A DNA stretch of 7,491 nt, taken from contig JAHEDM010000118.1 of NCBI GenBank assembly GCA_024641205.1, positions 1 through 7,491 of the forward strand. Direction: 5' to 3'. Source of the DNA: Actinomycetes bacterium (GTDB lineage Bacteria > Actinomycetota > Acidimicrobiia > Spongiisociales > UBA4744). Shown here one piece after another: positions 1-6,082 of the stretch (position 1 is its first letter; each line of letters starts with the position of its first letter). The notes under the pieces were generated by a model, which saw nothing but the letters and a program-made list of their open reading frames with translations, did no database searches and was not told the DNA's origin. The position numbers and the translations under genes were made by a program.

Positions 1-35
1 TGACCCGCCTCAAGGTACGAATCGAGGGAGGATCC

Positions 36-479
36 ATGACCGAGCCCGCCCATGTCTATCAGCTTTTCATCAACGCCGCTCCAACTCAGGTGTGGCAGGC
101 GATTGTCGACGGTGACCAGACCGAGAAGTACTACTACGGCACCAGGGTCGAGTCGACTTGGGAGCCCGGCGCCGAGGTTCGCTATCTCGGAGCTGACGGT
201 TCGGTGGTTGCCGACGGGATGGTCGTTGACATCGATGTCCCACACCGTCTGGAGATGACCTTCCAGGCGCACTGGGACCCTGATCTCGAAGCCGAGGGCC
301 CAGCTCGCGAGGTGTGGTTGCTCGAAGAGATCAATGGGGTCACCAAGTTGACGGTCGAGATGCACGATGTGGCTCCCGGATCGAAAACCTACGAGGACTT
401 CACCAGCGGGTTCCCCTACATCCTCTCCGGCCTCAAGACCTTCGCTGAGACCGGCGAGTCCCTTCCGCTCCCGTACTAG
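36..479 (+). CDS. SRPBCC / AHSA1-like domain protein
   Basis: The 147-residue product is a single START-like (SRPBCC) domain of the 'activator of Hsp90 ATPase homologue 1-like' group. It opens with the typical strand and helix pattern VYQLFINAAPTQVWQAI (about residues 7-23). It continues with the WEPGAEVRY strand (42-50), a PHRLEMTF strand, and ends with the family signature SGLKTFAETGESLP (131-144), close to the usual 'LsgLKtlLETGepL'. It is a soluble cytoplasmic protein with no signal peptide or membrane segment. Members bind small hydrophobic ligands in a cavity; the substrate here cannot be told. A GGGAGG ribosome site at 26-31 lies 4 bases before the ATG and fixes the start. In many actinobacteria such genes follow an ArsR-type repressor gene in one operon. 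A TGA at bases 1-3 could end such an upstream gene, but the frame cannot be checked here. The family is secure; the role is unknown. Confidence 0.88.
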   Translation: MTEPAHVYQLFINAAPTQVWQAIVDGDQTEKYYYGTRVESTWEPGAEVRYLGADGSVVADGMVVDIDVPHRLEMTFQAHWDPDLEAEGPAREVWLLEEINGVTKLTVEMHDVAPGSKTYEDFTSGFPYILSGLKTFAETGESLPLPY

Positions 480-557
480 AAGCCAGAACATGTGATGCAG
501 CATCGGGATTCGGCCGGTGGAATCGCGGCGGGATCGGGCACCCGGCCCGGTCGCCCT
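480..557. other. Convergent gap with small inverted repeats
   Basis: This 78-base gap separates two genes that face each other. It holds a near-palindrome GATGC-A-GCATC (494-504) and an inverted repeat GATTC / GAATC (507-511 and 520-524) with an 8-base loop. Either could help end transcription, but the stems are short and no T-tract follows on either strand. I cannot call a proper intrinsic terminator. Confidence 0.3.
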
Positions 558-1349
558 TCATGTGGTTAGGTCTCTACCGGTCCGGTGGCCGTTGGTACGG
601 AGTCGGTAGTTCCGCTGGGCCTGGGCCCGGGCGCAGCGCGGCGAGCAGTAGCGAGTGCCGTCGCTCCGAGAGCGGCGCTTGGCGTTCCGGTTGATCTGGT
701 TGACGAAGAGCTCGCGGCAGGTTTCGCTGGCGCATGTCTTGTAGGTCACTCCTCCAGCGATATCGTTGAAGAGCTGGATGACCAGGACGTCGAGGAGGGT
801 GTAGGGAGGCTGCCTGTGGTTGCCGAAGCCGACCATGGGAGTGACTCCGTCGAGGAGCCGGTTCATCTCGTAGGTGAAGAATTCGTGGCCCGCCACAGTG
901 TCGTCGGGTGGGGCAACCCACTCCGAATCCCAGTGCCACGACTGGATGCTTTCATGTTCGAATCGGCCGGTCTCGTGCAGGTGATAGATCGATGTCAATG
1001 TGCGGAGCAAGGCGGCCGCAAACCGAACCCCATCGAGGTGCATCGAGGTTTCAGAGTCCGAATGGATTCCGAGGGCGCCGAACTGGTTGCAGAAATCGAG
1101 GAGCTGCTTCCCGTCGGTGAGGTCGAGGCGCCGCAGTTCGTGCAGGTACGTGCGTGGCGCCACCGGAAACGCCCGGAAACGCCATAGCGGACCCCAGGTG
1201 AGGCGATCGCCTTCCAGAAGGTAGGCAGTGGGTGCCCAGTTGCGTTCTTCGTCGCTCAGCCAGTAGGCCGCCGGTGCCATCACTTCTTCGGGCGGCGAGA
1301 TCGGTCCGGCCGGCCGGGTTGTGATGGGTTGCACGGTGCTCGCAATCAT
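558..1349 (-). CDS. Divergent CGNR-like zinc-finger protein
   Basis: The product is 263 residues. The C-terminal part holds four cysteines in two pairs: C206-x4-C211, followed by ELFVNQ, then C235-x3-C239 inside YCSPRCARAQAQRNYR. The order (CxxxxC, LFV, a basic stretch, a second Cys pair, a basic tail) is that of the zf-CGNR family, putative DNA-binding regulators in actinobacteria. Two things differ from the usual form: the CGNR tetrad itself is replaced by CARA, and the two Cys pairs are 23 residues apart, wider than the roughly 15 I expect. The rest (about 25-200) is mixed alpha/beta, rich in Trp and His, and contains no domain I recognise with certainty. In the family this half is the ligand-sensing ABATE-type region. 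The ATG at 1349 has a weak GAGGT three bases upstream. It is divergent from moaA and could act on the shared gap, but nothing shows this. A zinc-binding regulator is likely; its target is unknown. Confidence 0.7.
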   Translation of the reverse strand: MIASTVQPITTRPAGPISPPEEVMAPAAYWLSDEERNWAPTAYLLEGDRLTWGPLWRFRAFPVAPRTYLHELRRLDLTDGKQLLDFCNQFGALGIHSDSETSMHLDGVRFAAALLRTLTSIYHLHETGRFEHESIQSWHWDSEWVAPPDDTVAGHEFFTYEMNRLLDGVTPMVGFGNHRQPPYTLLDVLVIQLFNDIAGGVTYKTCASETCRELFVNQINRNAKRRSRSDGTRYCSPRCARAQAQRNYRLRTNGHRTGRDLTT

Positions 1350-1358
1350 GACACCTCA

Positions 1359-1388
1359 TTTATCGGCCGCGGTCCGGGGAGAACTGAA
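1359..1388 (-). promoter_or_regulatory. Candidate promoter of the zinc-finger gene
   Basis: On the minus strand TTCAGT (1388-1383) and GATAAA (1364-1359) are separated by 18 bases and sit just before the ATG at 1349. A closer -35 match, TTGACT (1393-1388), is 23 bases from the same -10 and so badly spaced. The transcript would have only a very short leader. This is a motif match by eye. Confidence 0.35.
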
Positions 1389-1460
1389 GTCAAGCTCTGG
1401 GTCTGGCTCAACATCCCCGGCGCGAGCCAGCGGGGAAGGTGGGAGCGGTGCGTTGGGCGG

Positions 1461-1513
1461 CGAGGCAGTGAGTGAAAGCCCCGAGTGCATGAAGTCCTCG
1501 AGCACTGCCTTCG
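1461..1513 (+). repeat. Inverted repeat that could fold as RNA upstream of moaA
   Basis: CGAGGCAGTG (1461-1470) pairs with CACTGCCTTCG (1503-1513), giving ten pairs with one bulged T. The enclosed 32 bases can form a smaller stem, CGAG (1482-1485) with CTCG (1497-1500). No run of T follows, so it is not a simple terminator. It lies about 140 bases before the moaA start. It may be a leader RNA element, an operator for the divergent genes, or chance in GC-rich DNA. Confidence 0.4.
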
Positions 1514-1623
1514 GCCCTGACGGGGATGTGATGCCTGGACACGGACGAGACGAATCGCCGGGGATGGGAAGAGTCGATCAGCCGCAGAGGGGTCGACCGT
1601 TGCAGCCTCATCTCCGCCGACCC

Positions 1624-1640
1624 ACCGCCGTCCAGGCGGT
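1624..1640. repeat. Perfect inverted repeat touching the moaA -10 box
   Basis: ACCGCC (1624-1629) and GGCGGT (1635-1640) form a perfect 6-bp dyad around a GTCCA loop. The last T is also the first base of the TACCAT hexamer (1640-1645). A dyad in the spacer and against the -10 box is where a repressor or an activator of the spacer-binding type could sit. As RNA, from an upstream start, it would form a stable hairpin 14 bases before the ATG. The role is unknown. Confidence 0.45.
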
Positions 1641-1645
1641 ACCAT
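1640..1645 (+). promoter_or_regulatory. Candidate -10 box for near-leaderless moaA mRNA
   Basis: TACCAT lies 9 bases before the moaA ATG. A start 6-7 bases downstream would leave a leader of about two or three bases. This fits the absence of any Shine-Dalgarno sequence before the ATG (GCACTTTCC only). No good -35 is visible 16-18 bases upstream. Confidence 0.4.
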
Positions 1646-1654
1646 GCACTTTCC

Positions 1655-2665
1655 ATGACCGCCCCAGTATCTGACATGCTCAATCGGCCTCTGCGGGATC
1701 TGCGCATCTCGGTCACCGACCGCTGCAACTTCCGGTGCACATACTGCATGCCGAAGGAGATCTTCACGCGCGATTACGAGTTCTTGAGTCGTGATCTTCT
1801 CTTGTCCTTCGAAGAGATCGAACGTCTGGTCAGGCTTTCCGGAGAACTGGGTGTCCATAAGGTGCGCCTTACCGGCGGGGAGCCGCTGCTGCGGCGGGAT
1901 CTCGAGCACCTGATCGCCTCCCTCAAGGCCGCCGGGGACTTCGAAGTGACCATGACGACCAACGGCGCCCTGCTGGCTCGCAAGGCACAAGCCCTCAAAG
2001 ACGCCGGGCTCGACCGGATCTCGGTGAGCCTTGACTCGCTCGACGACACCGTGTTCCGGGCCATGAACGATGTCGACTTCCCGGTGGCCAAGGTACTGGA
2101 GGGGATCAACCTGGCTCACGAGGTTGGGCTGGGTCCGGTCAAGATCAATGCAGTCGTCAAACGGGGCGTCAACGACCATACGGTCGTTGAGATGGCACGG
2201 TACTTCAAAGATACCGGGCATATCATCCGGTTCATCGAGTTTATGGACGTCGGTCACACCAACGGCTGGCGGCTCGATGACGTGGTTCCGGCCGCCGAGA
2301 TCGTAGCCATGATCGACGCACGGATGCCGCTCGAACCGGTCAAACCCAACTATCTCGGTGAAGTTGCCAGGCGCTACCGATTCAAGGATGGGGGTGGCGA
2401 AATGGGCGTCATTGCCTCGGTGACCCAGCCATTCTGCGGCGATTGCACCCGGGCCCGGATCTCAGCCGACGGTGCGCTCTACACGTGCTTGTTCGCAACC
2501 AAAGGCTTCGATCTTCGGGCTCTGCTGCGAAGCACGGCCACCGATCAGGAGATAATCGATACCCTGGCCGGGATCTGGGCGGCACGGGACGACCGCTACT
2601 CGGAGATCCGCTCGTCAGAGACGGTCGATCTTCCCAAAGTGGAGATGAGCTACATCGGGGGTTAG
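1655..2665 (+). CDS. moaA: GTP 3',8-cyclase MoaA
   Basis: MoaA is the radical-SAM enzyme that converts GTP to 3',8-cyclo-7,8-dihydro-GTP, which MoaC turns into cyclic pyranopterin monophosphate, the first committed intermediate of molybdenum cofactor synthesis. The 336-residue product has all its marks: the radical-SAM cluster C24-x3-C28-x2-C31 in TDRCNFRCTYCMP, the SAM-binding LTGGEP (72-77), the second 4Fe-4S site C261-x2-C264-x13-C278 that holds GTP, and the C-terminal Gly-Gly tail (335-336) needed for catalysis in studied MoaA. Length matches the family (E. coli about 329). It is a cytoplasmic enzyme. The ATG at 1655 has no ribosome site but a -10 hexamer in leaderless position; Met8 (1676) is a possible alternative start that would still keep LRDLRISVTDRC. 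No moaC, moaE or mogA gene lies beside it, so the rest of the pathway must be elsewhere. It appears complete and functional. Confidence 0.97.
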   Translation: MTAPVSDMLNRPLRDLRISVTDRCNFRCTYCMPKEIFTRDYEFLSRDLLLSFEEIERLVRLSGELGVHKVRLTGGEPLLRRDLEHLIASLKAAGDFEVTMTTNGALLARKAQALKDAGLDRISVSLDSLDDTVFRAMNDVDFPVAKVLEGINLAHEVGLGPVKINAVVKRGVNDHTVVEMARYFKDTGHIIRFIEFMDVGHTNGWRLDDVVPAAEIVAMIDARMPLEPVKPNYLGEVARRYRFKDGGGEMGVIASVTQPFCGDCTRARISADGALYTCLFATKGFDLRALLRSTATDQEIIDTLAGIWAARDDRYSEIRSSETVDLPKVEMSYIGG

Positions 2666-2690
2666 AGCATCAATCCCTTCGGAGGATCTC

Positions 2691-2702
2691 GTGAAACCGT
2701 GA
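2691..2702 (+). other. Three-codon minigene with good ribosome site
   Basis: GGAGG (2681-2685) stands five bases before GTG AAA CCG TGA (2691-2702). A second GTG (2699-2701) overlaps this stop as GTGA and opens the longer version of the downstream reading frame. The sequence GTGAAACC is repeated in tandem (2691-2698, 2699-2706), which creates both starts. It may be a trace of a duplicated start site, translational coupling, or chance. Confidence 0.25.
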
Positions 2703-2733
2703 AACCCCACGGCAAACGAGGGTCTGGGCGGCA

Positions 2734-2768
2734 CCGGGAAACCGGCCGTGCGCGCTCGGCTCGCGCAC
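2734..2768 (+). terminator. Two GC hairpins after moaA, possible terminator or operator
   Basis: CCGG-GAAA-CCGG (2734-2745) would make a short stem with a GNRA-type loop. Directly after it GTGCGCG / CGCGCAC (2748-2754 and 2762-2768) make a perfect 7-bp stem with a 7-base loop. No T-tract follows, so a standard intrinsic terminator is not supported. The second dyad ends 11 bases before the next gene's -10 box and thus covers its -35 zone, so an operator is equally possible. Confidence 0.4.
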
Positions 2769-2779
2769 AGCTCAACCCG

Positions 2780-2785
2780 TACACT
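2780..2785 (+). promoter_or_regulatory. -10 box for a leaderless mRNA
   Basis: TACACT ends exactly six bases (CGGGTC) before the ATG at 2792. This is the spacing expected if transcription starts on the A of the ATG, as is common in actinobacteria. No Shine-Dalgarno sequence precedes this ATG. The -35 zone is occupied by the GTGCGCG dyad and shows no clear TTG motif. This box is the main reason for choosing 2792 as the start of the next gene. Confidence 0.6.
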
Positions 2786-2791
2786 CGGGTC

Positions 2792-3229
2792 ATGGAACTT
2801 GCCGACCTCGTCGCCGAACACCATCGCCTCGGTGCGATCGTGCACCTGGCCACCGTGATGCCGGATGGTGATCCCCACGTAGCTCCGGTGCACGCCGACT
2901 GGCACAACAGCCGTCTCTACGTGATGGTCGGAGAGGACGCACGCAAGACTCGCAACATCGCGTTGAACCCCTCCGTTTCGCTTCACTATCAGGTGAGTGA
3001 GACAACCGGGTGGGACTCTCTGATGATCTGGGGAGGGGCGACGGTGCTCGATTCGCTCGAGGACAAGCGCCGGCTGTGGGACGGGGTGTTTTCCTACGAT
3101 CTCAGTCTTTTCTCGCCTGGTGGTCCCGAGCGGTCTCCCGGCACCTGTTTCATCGAGATCAGGCCCCAGCGAGCCGTACTCCTGCGACGCTTCGGGATCG
3201 ATGGTCGGGACGTGTGGGTAGCCGAGTGA
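2792..3229 (+). CDS. Pyridoxamine 5'-phosphate oxidase-like split-barrel protein
   Basis: The 145-residue protein has the split beta-barrel fold of the PNPOx-like / general stress protein 26 (COG3871) group, which binds FMN or F420 and may act as a small flavin- or deazaflavin-linked reductase. Marks are LATVMPDGDPHVAPVHADW (residues 19-37), LYVMVGEDARKTRNIALNP (42-60, the strand and phosphate-contacting region), a KRRLWD turn (92-97), and the closing RDVWVA. It is cytoplasmic with no signal peptide. The frame is open back to a GTG at 2699, which would add 31 residues dominated by Arg, Lys, Gly and His that resemble no part of the fold. I prefer the ATG at 2792 because the domain begins there and a -10 box sits at leaderless distance. 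The longer form has GGAGG 13 bases upstream, too far for a good site. The substrate and the choice of FMN or F420 cannot be told from sequence. The gap to moaA is 126 bases with hairpins, so a separate transcript is likely. Confidence 0.8.
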   Translation: MELADLVAEHHRLGAIVHLATVMPDGDPHVAPVHADWHNSRLYVMVGEDARKTRNIALNPSVSLHYQVSETTGWDSLMIWGGATVLDSLEDKRRLWDGVFSYDLSLFSPGGPERSPGTCFIEIRPQRAVLLRRFGIDGRDVWVAE

Positions 3230-3309
3230 GAAGAACTTGGGAGCTCGGGCGCCGGGCCGATCCCCCTATCTGATCGCCTTGGGTCGGTGCCGTGTCCCGC
3301 CGCGCGAGG

Positions 3310-3327
3310 AAGGAGGTAATGATCTGA
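3310..3327 (+). other. Orphan full-length Shine-Dalgarno with two-codon frame
   Basis: AAGGAGGT (3310-3317) is complementary to eight bases of the 16S rRNA tail, yet the only start beside it is ATG ATC TGA (3319-3327), two codons long and too close for normal initiation. The real gene start, at 3377, has its own AGGAGGA at 3367-3373. The rest of the 147-base gap (3230-3376) shows no gene, no clear promoter and no convincing terminator. Confidence 0.35.
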
Positions 3328-3376
3328 TCCCGCCGCCGACCACCCCGAGGAGCTAGGTTCCCCCACAGGAGGAACC

Positions 3377-6031
3377 ATGGACACGCCCCCGACGGGGACC
3401 CTCACGTTCCTGTTCACGGACGTCGAGGGATCGACCCGCCTCTGGGAACAGTATCCCGAGGCGATGCAGGATGCCCTTGCCGCCCACGACCGGGCGCTGC
3501 GCGCCGCCATCGCCGCGCACGGCGGGTATGTGTTCTCTACAGCCGGCGACGCCTTCGCCGCTGCTTTTCTGCGCCCGGGCAGGGCGATCGCCGCCGCCAT
3601 CGAGGCGCAGCGAACCCTGAGCGGCACCGACTGGGGCGACACCGAGATCCGGGCGCGGATGGGTATTCACACCGGTGACGCCGAGGAACGGGAGGGCGAC
3701 TACTTCGGGCCCGTCCTCAACCGGGGAGCCCGGTTGATGGCCGCCGCTCACGGCCAGCAGATCGTGGTATCCGCGGTCACCGCCCAACTCGTTCGCCGGA
3801 GTCTCCCTGCGGGCGTCGCCCTGCGCGATCTGGGCGAACACCGGCTCAAGGACCTGACGGATCCCGAGCATCTCTTCCAGATTGACGCCGACGGACTGCG
3901 AACCCAGTTCCCACCGCTGCGCACTCTTGACGTCTTGCCGAACAACCTGCCCGCCTACCTGACTCCGTTCGTCGGGAGGGAGGACGAGGTTCATCAACTC
4001 ACTGCTCTTGTCCCCGACAACCGGTTGGTGACCCTGACCGGCGCAGGAGGAGTCGGAAAGACCCGCCTCGCTCTGCAGGTTGCCGCCGAGTTGCTGGAAG
4101 ACCACGCCGGCGGCGTCTGGTTTGTCGATCTGAGTGTCGTCGGCTCGACCGAGCTCATCCCAAAGCAACTCGCCGTTGCTCTGGGAATCCAGGAGCAGGC
4201 CAACCGCCCGATTTCCGACACCCTGCTGGACGCGTTGGTGGGGCGCGATGCGCTCCTGATCTTCGATAACTGCGAGCACGTCATCGATGAGGTGGCCTCC
4301 CTCGTCGAAAGGGTGTTGCGAAGCGCCCCGTTGATCAGAGTCCTGGCCACCAGTCGCGAAGCTCTCGGTATCGCCGGTGAGTTCGCCTGGAGAGTGCCGG
4401 GTATGGCGCTCCCGACCGATCCTTTCGACCCGGCCACCCTGACCGCCAACGAATCGATCAGATTGTTCGTTGATCGGGCTGTCCGGGCGGATCGGACCTT
4501 CGTGCTCACCCGCGACAACGCGGTCGCCTGCGCCCGCATCTGTCGCGGGCTGGACGGCCTACCCCTCGCCATCGAGCTGGCCGCTGCCCGCATCGGTACC
4601 CTGTCTCCCCAGCAGGTGGCCGAACGGCTCGATGATGACCTCGGCTTGCTGACCAAGGGGCCCCGCACGGCTCAGGCCCGCCAGCAGACCCTGCGCGGGG
4701 CCATCGACTGGAGCTACCGGCTGTTGTCGGAGAGTGAACAGGCGCTGCTGCGTATTCTCTCCACCTTTCGAGGAGGGTTCAGCCTCGAGGCCGTTGAAGC
4801 ACTGTGGTCCCCGGGCGCCGGCCATCCCGCCCTGGATGTCCTGACCCGCCTGGTCGACCAGTCCCTGGTGACTCTCGCCACCCGCCGACCGCTACGTCAC
4901 TTCCGGCTGCTGGAGACGATCCGCCAGTACGCCTGGGAGCAACTGCAGGCTGCCGGAGAGACGGAGGAGATGCTCTCCCGCCACCGCGACTACTTTGTCG
5001 ATTGGGCCGAAGCGCAGGGACGTTTAGTCTCCGCACCCAACCAGCTCGAGGCACTCGAAGCTCTCGAAGCCGACCACGACAACCTCCGGGCCGTCCTCCA
5101 GAGATCGATCGCGAGCGGTGACCTCGAGCCGGCCCTCCGGGTGGCGGCTGCCCTCTCTACCTTCTGGTGGCTCCATTCGCACTTCGGGGAATCCGGCGGT
5201 TGGTACGAACGGCTGCTGGGCGCCCGCCAACAGGTCCCTTCCCGGATCCGGGCGAAGCTGCTCATCGGGGCCGGCCAGTTCTCGATGGCGGTGTGTGACC
5301 ATGAGCAGGCCGACACGCGCCTGCAGGAGGCGCTGGGCATAGCTCGCCACGTCGCATCGGCAAGGCTGGAAGGATGGGCGCTGGCCTACCTGATGAGCAA
5401 CGAAGCCTGGCGGTTGGATCTCGAGGCGGCCGGCACGTTTGCCGCGCAGAGCTTGGCGGTGTTCCAGAGAATCGGGGAAGCGCTTGGGATCGGGTACGTC
5501 ACGTTCCTGCAGATCGGGCTGGACTTCGGAGCCAAGTGGCGTACCGGAGCCGTGAGTCGTGAGGAGGCCGAGGGCTACTTGGAGAGGCTTGAAGTGATGC
5601 TGGCTGCCGGCAGGGCTTTGGGAGAGCGAAACTTCCTCGCACATGTCCTCGACCTGGCGGGTGGATTGGCCGTCGCCGCGGCTGAGATCGAGAAAGGCGG
5701 TGAGTACCTCACCGAGGCGGTGGCAACCTTCTTCGTGGTGGGCAACCAGCAATGTCTCGCCCATGCCTTCGACAGGGTGGCGACGCTTGCCTCCGACCGG
5801 GGTCGCTATGTGGAGGCGGCCAAGGTGCTCGGGGCAACCGATGCTCTGCGAAGGCACATCGGCGTGGAGGCGAGGCTCCTCGAAAAGATTGCTTTTGATG
5901 GGGCGCTGGAAACCACACGGCAGAGCCTGTCCTCCCAGCAATTCGGGAAGGCATGGGCAGAGGGCGCCGCTATGGACGGCGAGCAGGCGGCGGAGTATGC
6001 GCGCGAAGTCACCGGAGCGGTACGCGGTTAG
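3377..6031 (+). CDS. Class III cyclase / NB-ARC-type ATPase / TPR-like protein
   Basis: The 884-residue protein has three parts. Residues 7-170 are a class III nucleotidyl cyclase domain: metal ligands D15 (FTDVEGST) and D58 (TAGDAFAAAF), adenine-side D108, transition-state N115 and R119 (LNRGARL), and the closing LGEHRLKDL. The position that usually holds the base-specifying Lys, four before D58, is S54. Residues 198-405 are a STAND/NB-ARC-type NTPase: FVGRE (198-202), Walker A GAGGVGKT (222-229), Walker B LLIFDN (293-298), sensor ATSREAL (324-330), GLPLAIELAAAR (394-405). A winged-helix-like TLRGAIDWSYRLL follows (438-450). From about 520 to 860 there are Ala/Leu-rich helical repeats of TPR type. 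The layout matches mycobacterial Rv0386-like regulators, but those end in a LuxR HTH, which is absent here. AGGAGGA at 3367-3373 sets the ATG. There is no membrane segment, so the protein is cytosolic. It likely couples a signal read by the repeats and ATPase to cyclase output or to a partner. Whether the cyclase is active is uncertain. Confidence 0.9.
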   Translation: MDTPPTGTLTFLFTDVEGSTRLWEQYPEAMQDALAAHDRALRAAIAAHGGYVFSTAGDAFAAAFLRPGRAIAAAIEAQRTLSGTDWGDTEIRARMGIHTGDAEEREGDYFGPVLNRGARLMAAAHGQQIVVSAVTAQLVRRSLPAGVALRDLGEHRLKDLTDPEHLFQIDADGLRTQFPPLRTLDVLPNNLPAYLTPFVGREDEVHQLTALVPDNRLVTLTGAGGVGKTRLALQVAAELLEDHAGGVWFVDLSVVGSTELIPKQLAVALGIQEQANRPISDTLLDALVGRDALLIFDNCEHVIDEVASLVERVLRSAPLIRVLATSREALGIAGEFAWRVPGMALPTDPFDPATLTANESIRLFVDRAVRADRTFVLTRDNAVACARICRGLDGLPLAIELAAARIGTLSPQQVAERLDDDLGLLTKGPRTAQARQQTLRGAIDWSYRLLSESEQALLRILSTFRGGFSLEAVEALWSPGAGHPALDVLTRLVDQSLVTLATRRPLRHFRLLETIRQYAWEQLQAAGETEEMLSRHRDYFVDWAEAQGRLVSAPNQLEALEALEADHDNLRAVLQRSIASGDLEPALRVAAALSTFWWLHSHFGESGGWYERLLGARQQVPSRIRAKLLIGAGQFSMAVCDHEQADTRLQEALGIARHVASARLEGWALAYLMSNEAWRLDLEAAGTFAAQSLAVFQRIGEALGIGYVTFLQIGLDFGAKWRTGAVSREEAEGYLERLEVMLAAGRALGERNFLAHVLDLAGGLAVAAAEIEKGGEYLTEAVATFFVVGNQQCLAHAFDRVATLASDRGRYVEAAKVLGATDALRRHIGVEARLLEKIAFDGALETTRQSLSSQQFGKAWAEGAAMDGEQAAEYAREVTGAVRG

Positions 6032-6082
6032 GGGTGGGGGAGCAGGGTTTCGTGTCCGGTCCGCTCCTATGGGGGACGTGCG

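Larger units (their letters stand above)
1350..1654. other. Divergent intergenic region, 305 bp
   Basis: This is the only long stretch without a convincing gene. Open frames crossing it on both strands give Ser/Gly/Pro/Arg-rich translations with no recognisable domain and overlap the neighbouring genes. It contains a candidate promoter for the leftward gene, a long-range inverted repeat (1461-1513), and a perfect inverted repeat touching the moaA -10 box (1624-1640), each listed separately. I compared the plus strand with what I remember of the Moco riboswitch (moaA leaders) and of the cobalamin riboswitch, and could not match either. The length would fit a structured moaA leader if the true transcription start lies upstream of the -10 proposed here. 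Confidence 0.55.

Noticed and set aside
1..3. TGA as the stop of an upstream ArsR-type gene
   Set aside because: It is only three bases at the window edge; the frame cannot be tested.
1381..1654. Moco or cobalamin riboswitch before moaA
   Set aside because: I could not place the conserved core of either motif. A covariance-model search would settle it.
1321..1674. Plus-strand frame across the divergent gap (117 codons)
   Set aside because: The translation is Ser/Gly/Pro-rich with no domain or ribosome site, and it overlaps both neighbouring genes.
1408..1767. Minus-strand frame across the gap (119 codons)
   Set aside because: It begins inside moaA, is Arg/Ser-rich and has no family resemblance.
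1346..2257. Long open frame on the minus strand opposite moaA (303 codons)
   Set aside because: It lies antisense to a certain moaA, has no recognisable domain, and its length is expected from GC-rich codon bias.
3237..3272. Promoter TTGGGA / TATCTG before the cyclase gene
   Set aside because: The spacer would be 24 bases, too long for a normal promoter.
3353..4279. Minus-strand frame under the cyclase gene (308 codons)
   Set aside because: It mirrors the cyclase and ATPase coding sequence, which carries clear motifs on the other strand.
5024..5941. Minus-strand frame under the TPR part (305 codons)
   Set aside because: It is antisense to the same continuous gene, with low-complexity His/Gln/Gly content.
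6032..6082. Bidirectional terminator between the cyclase gene and the oxidoreductase remnant
   Set aside because: Only a weak GGGAGC / GCTCCT pairing with a long loop is present and there is no T-tract.
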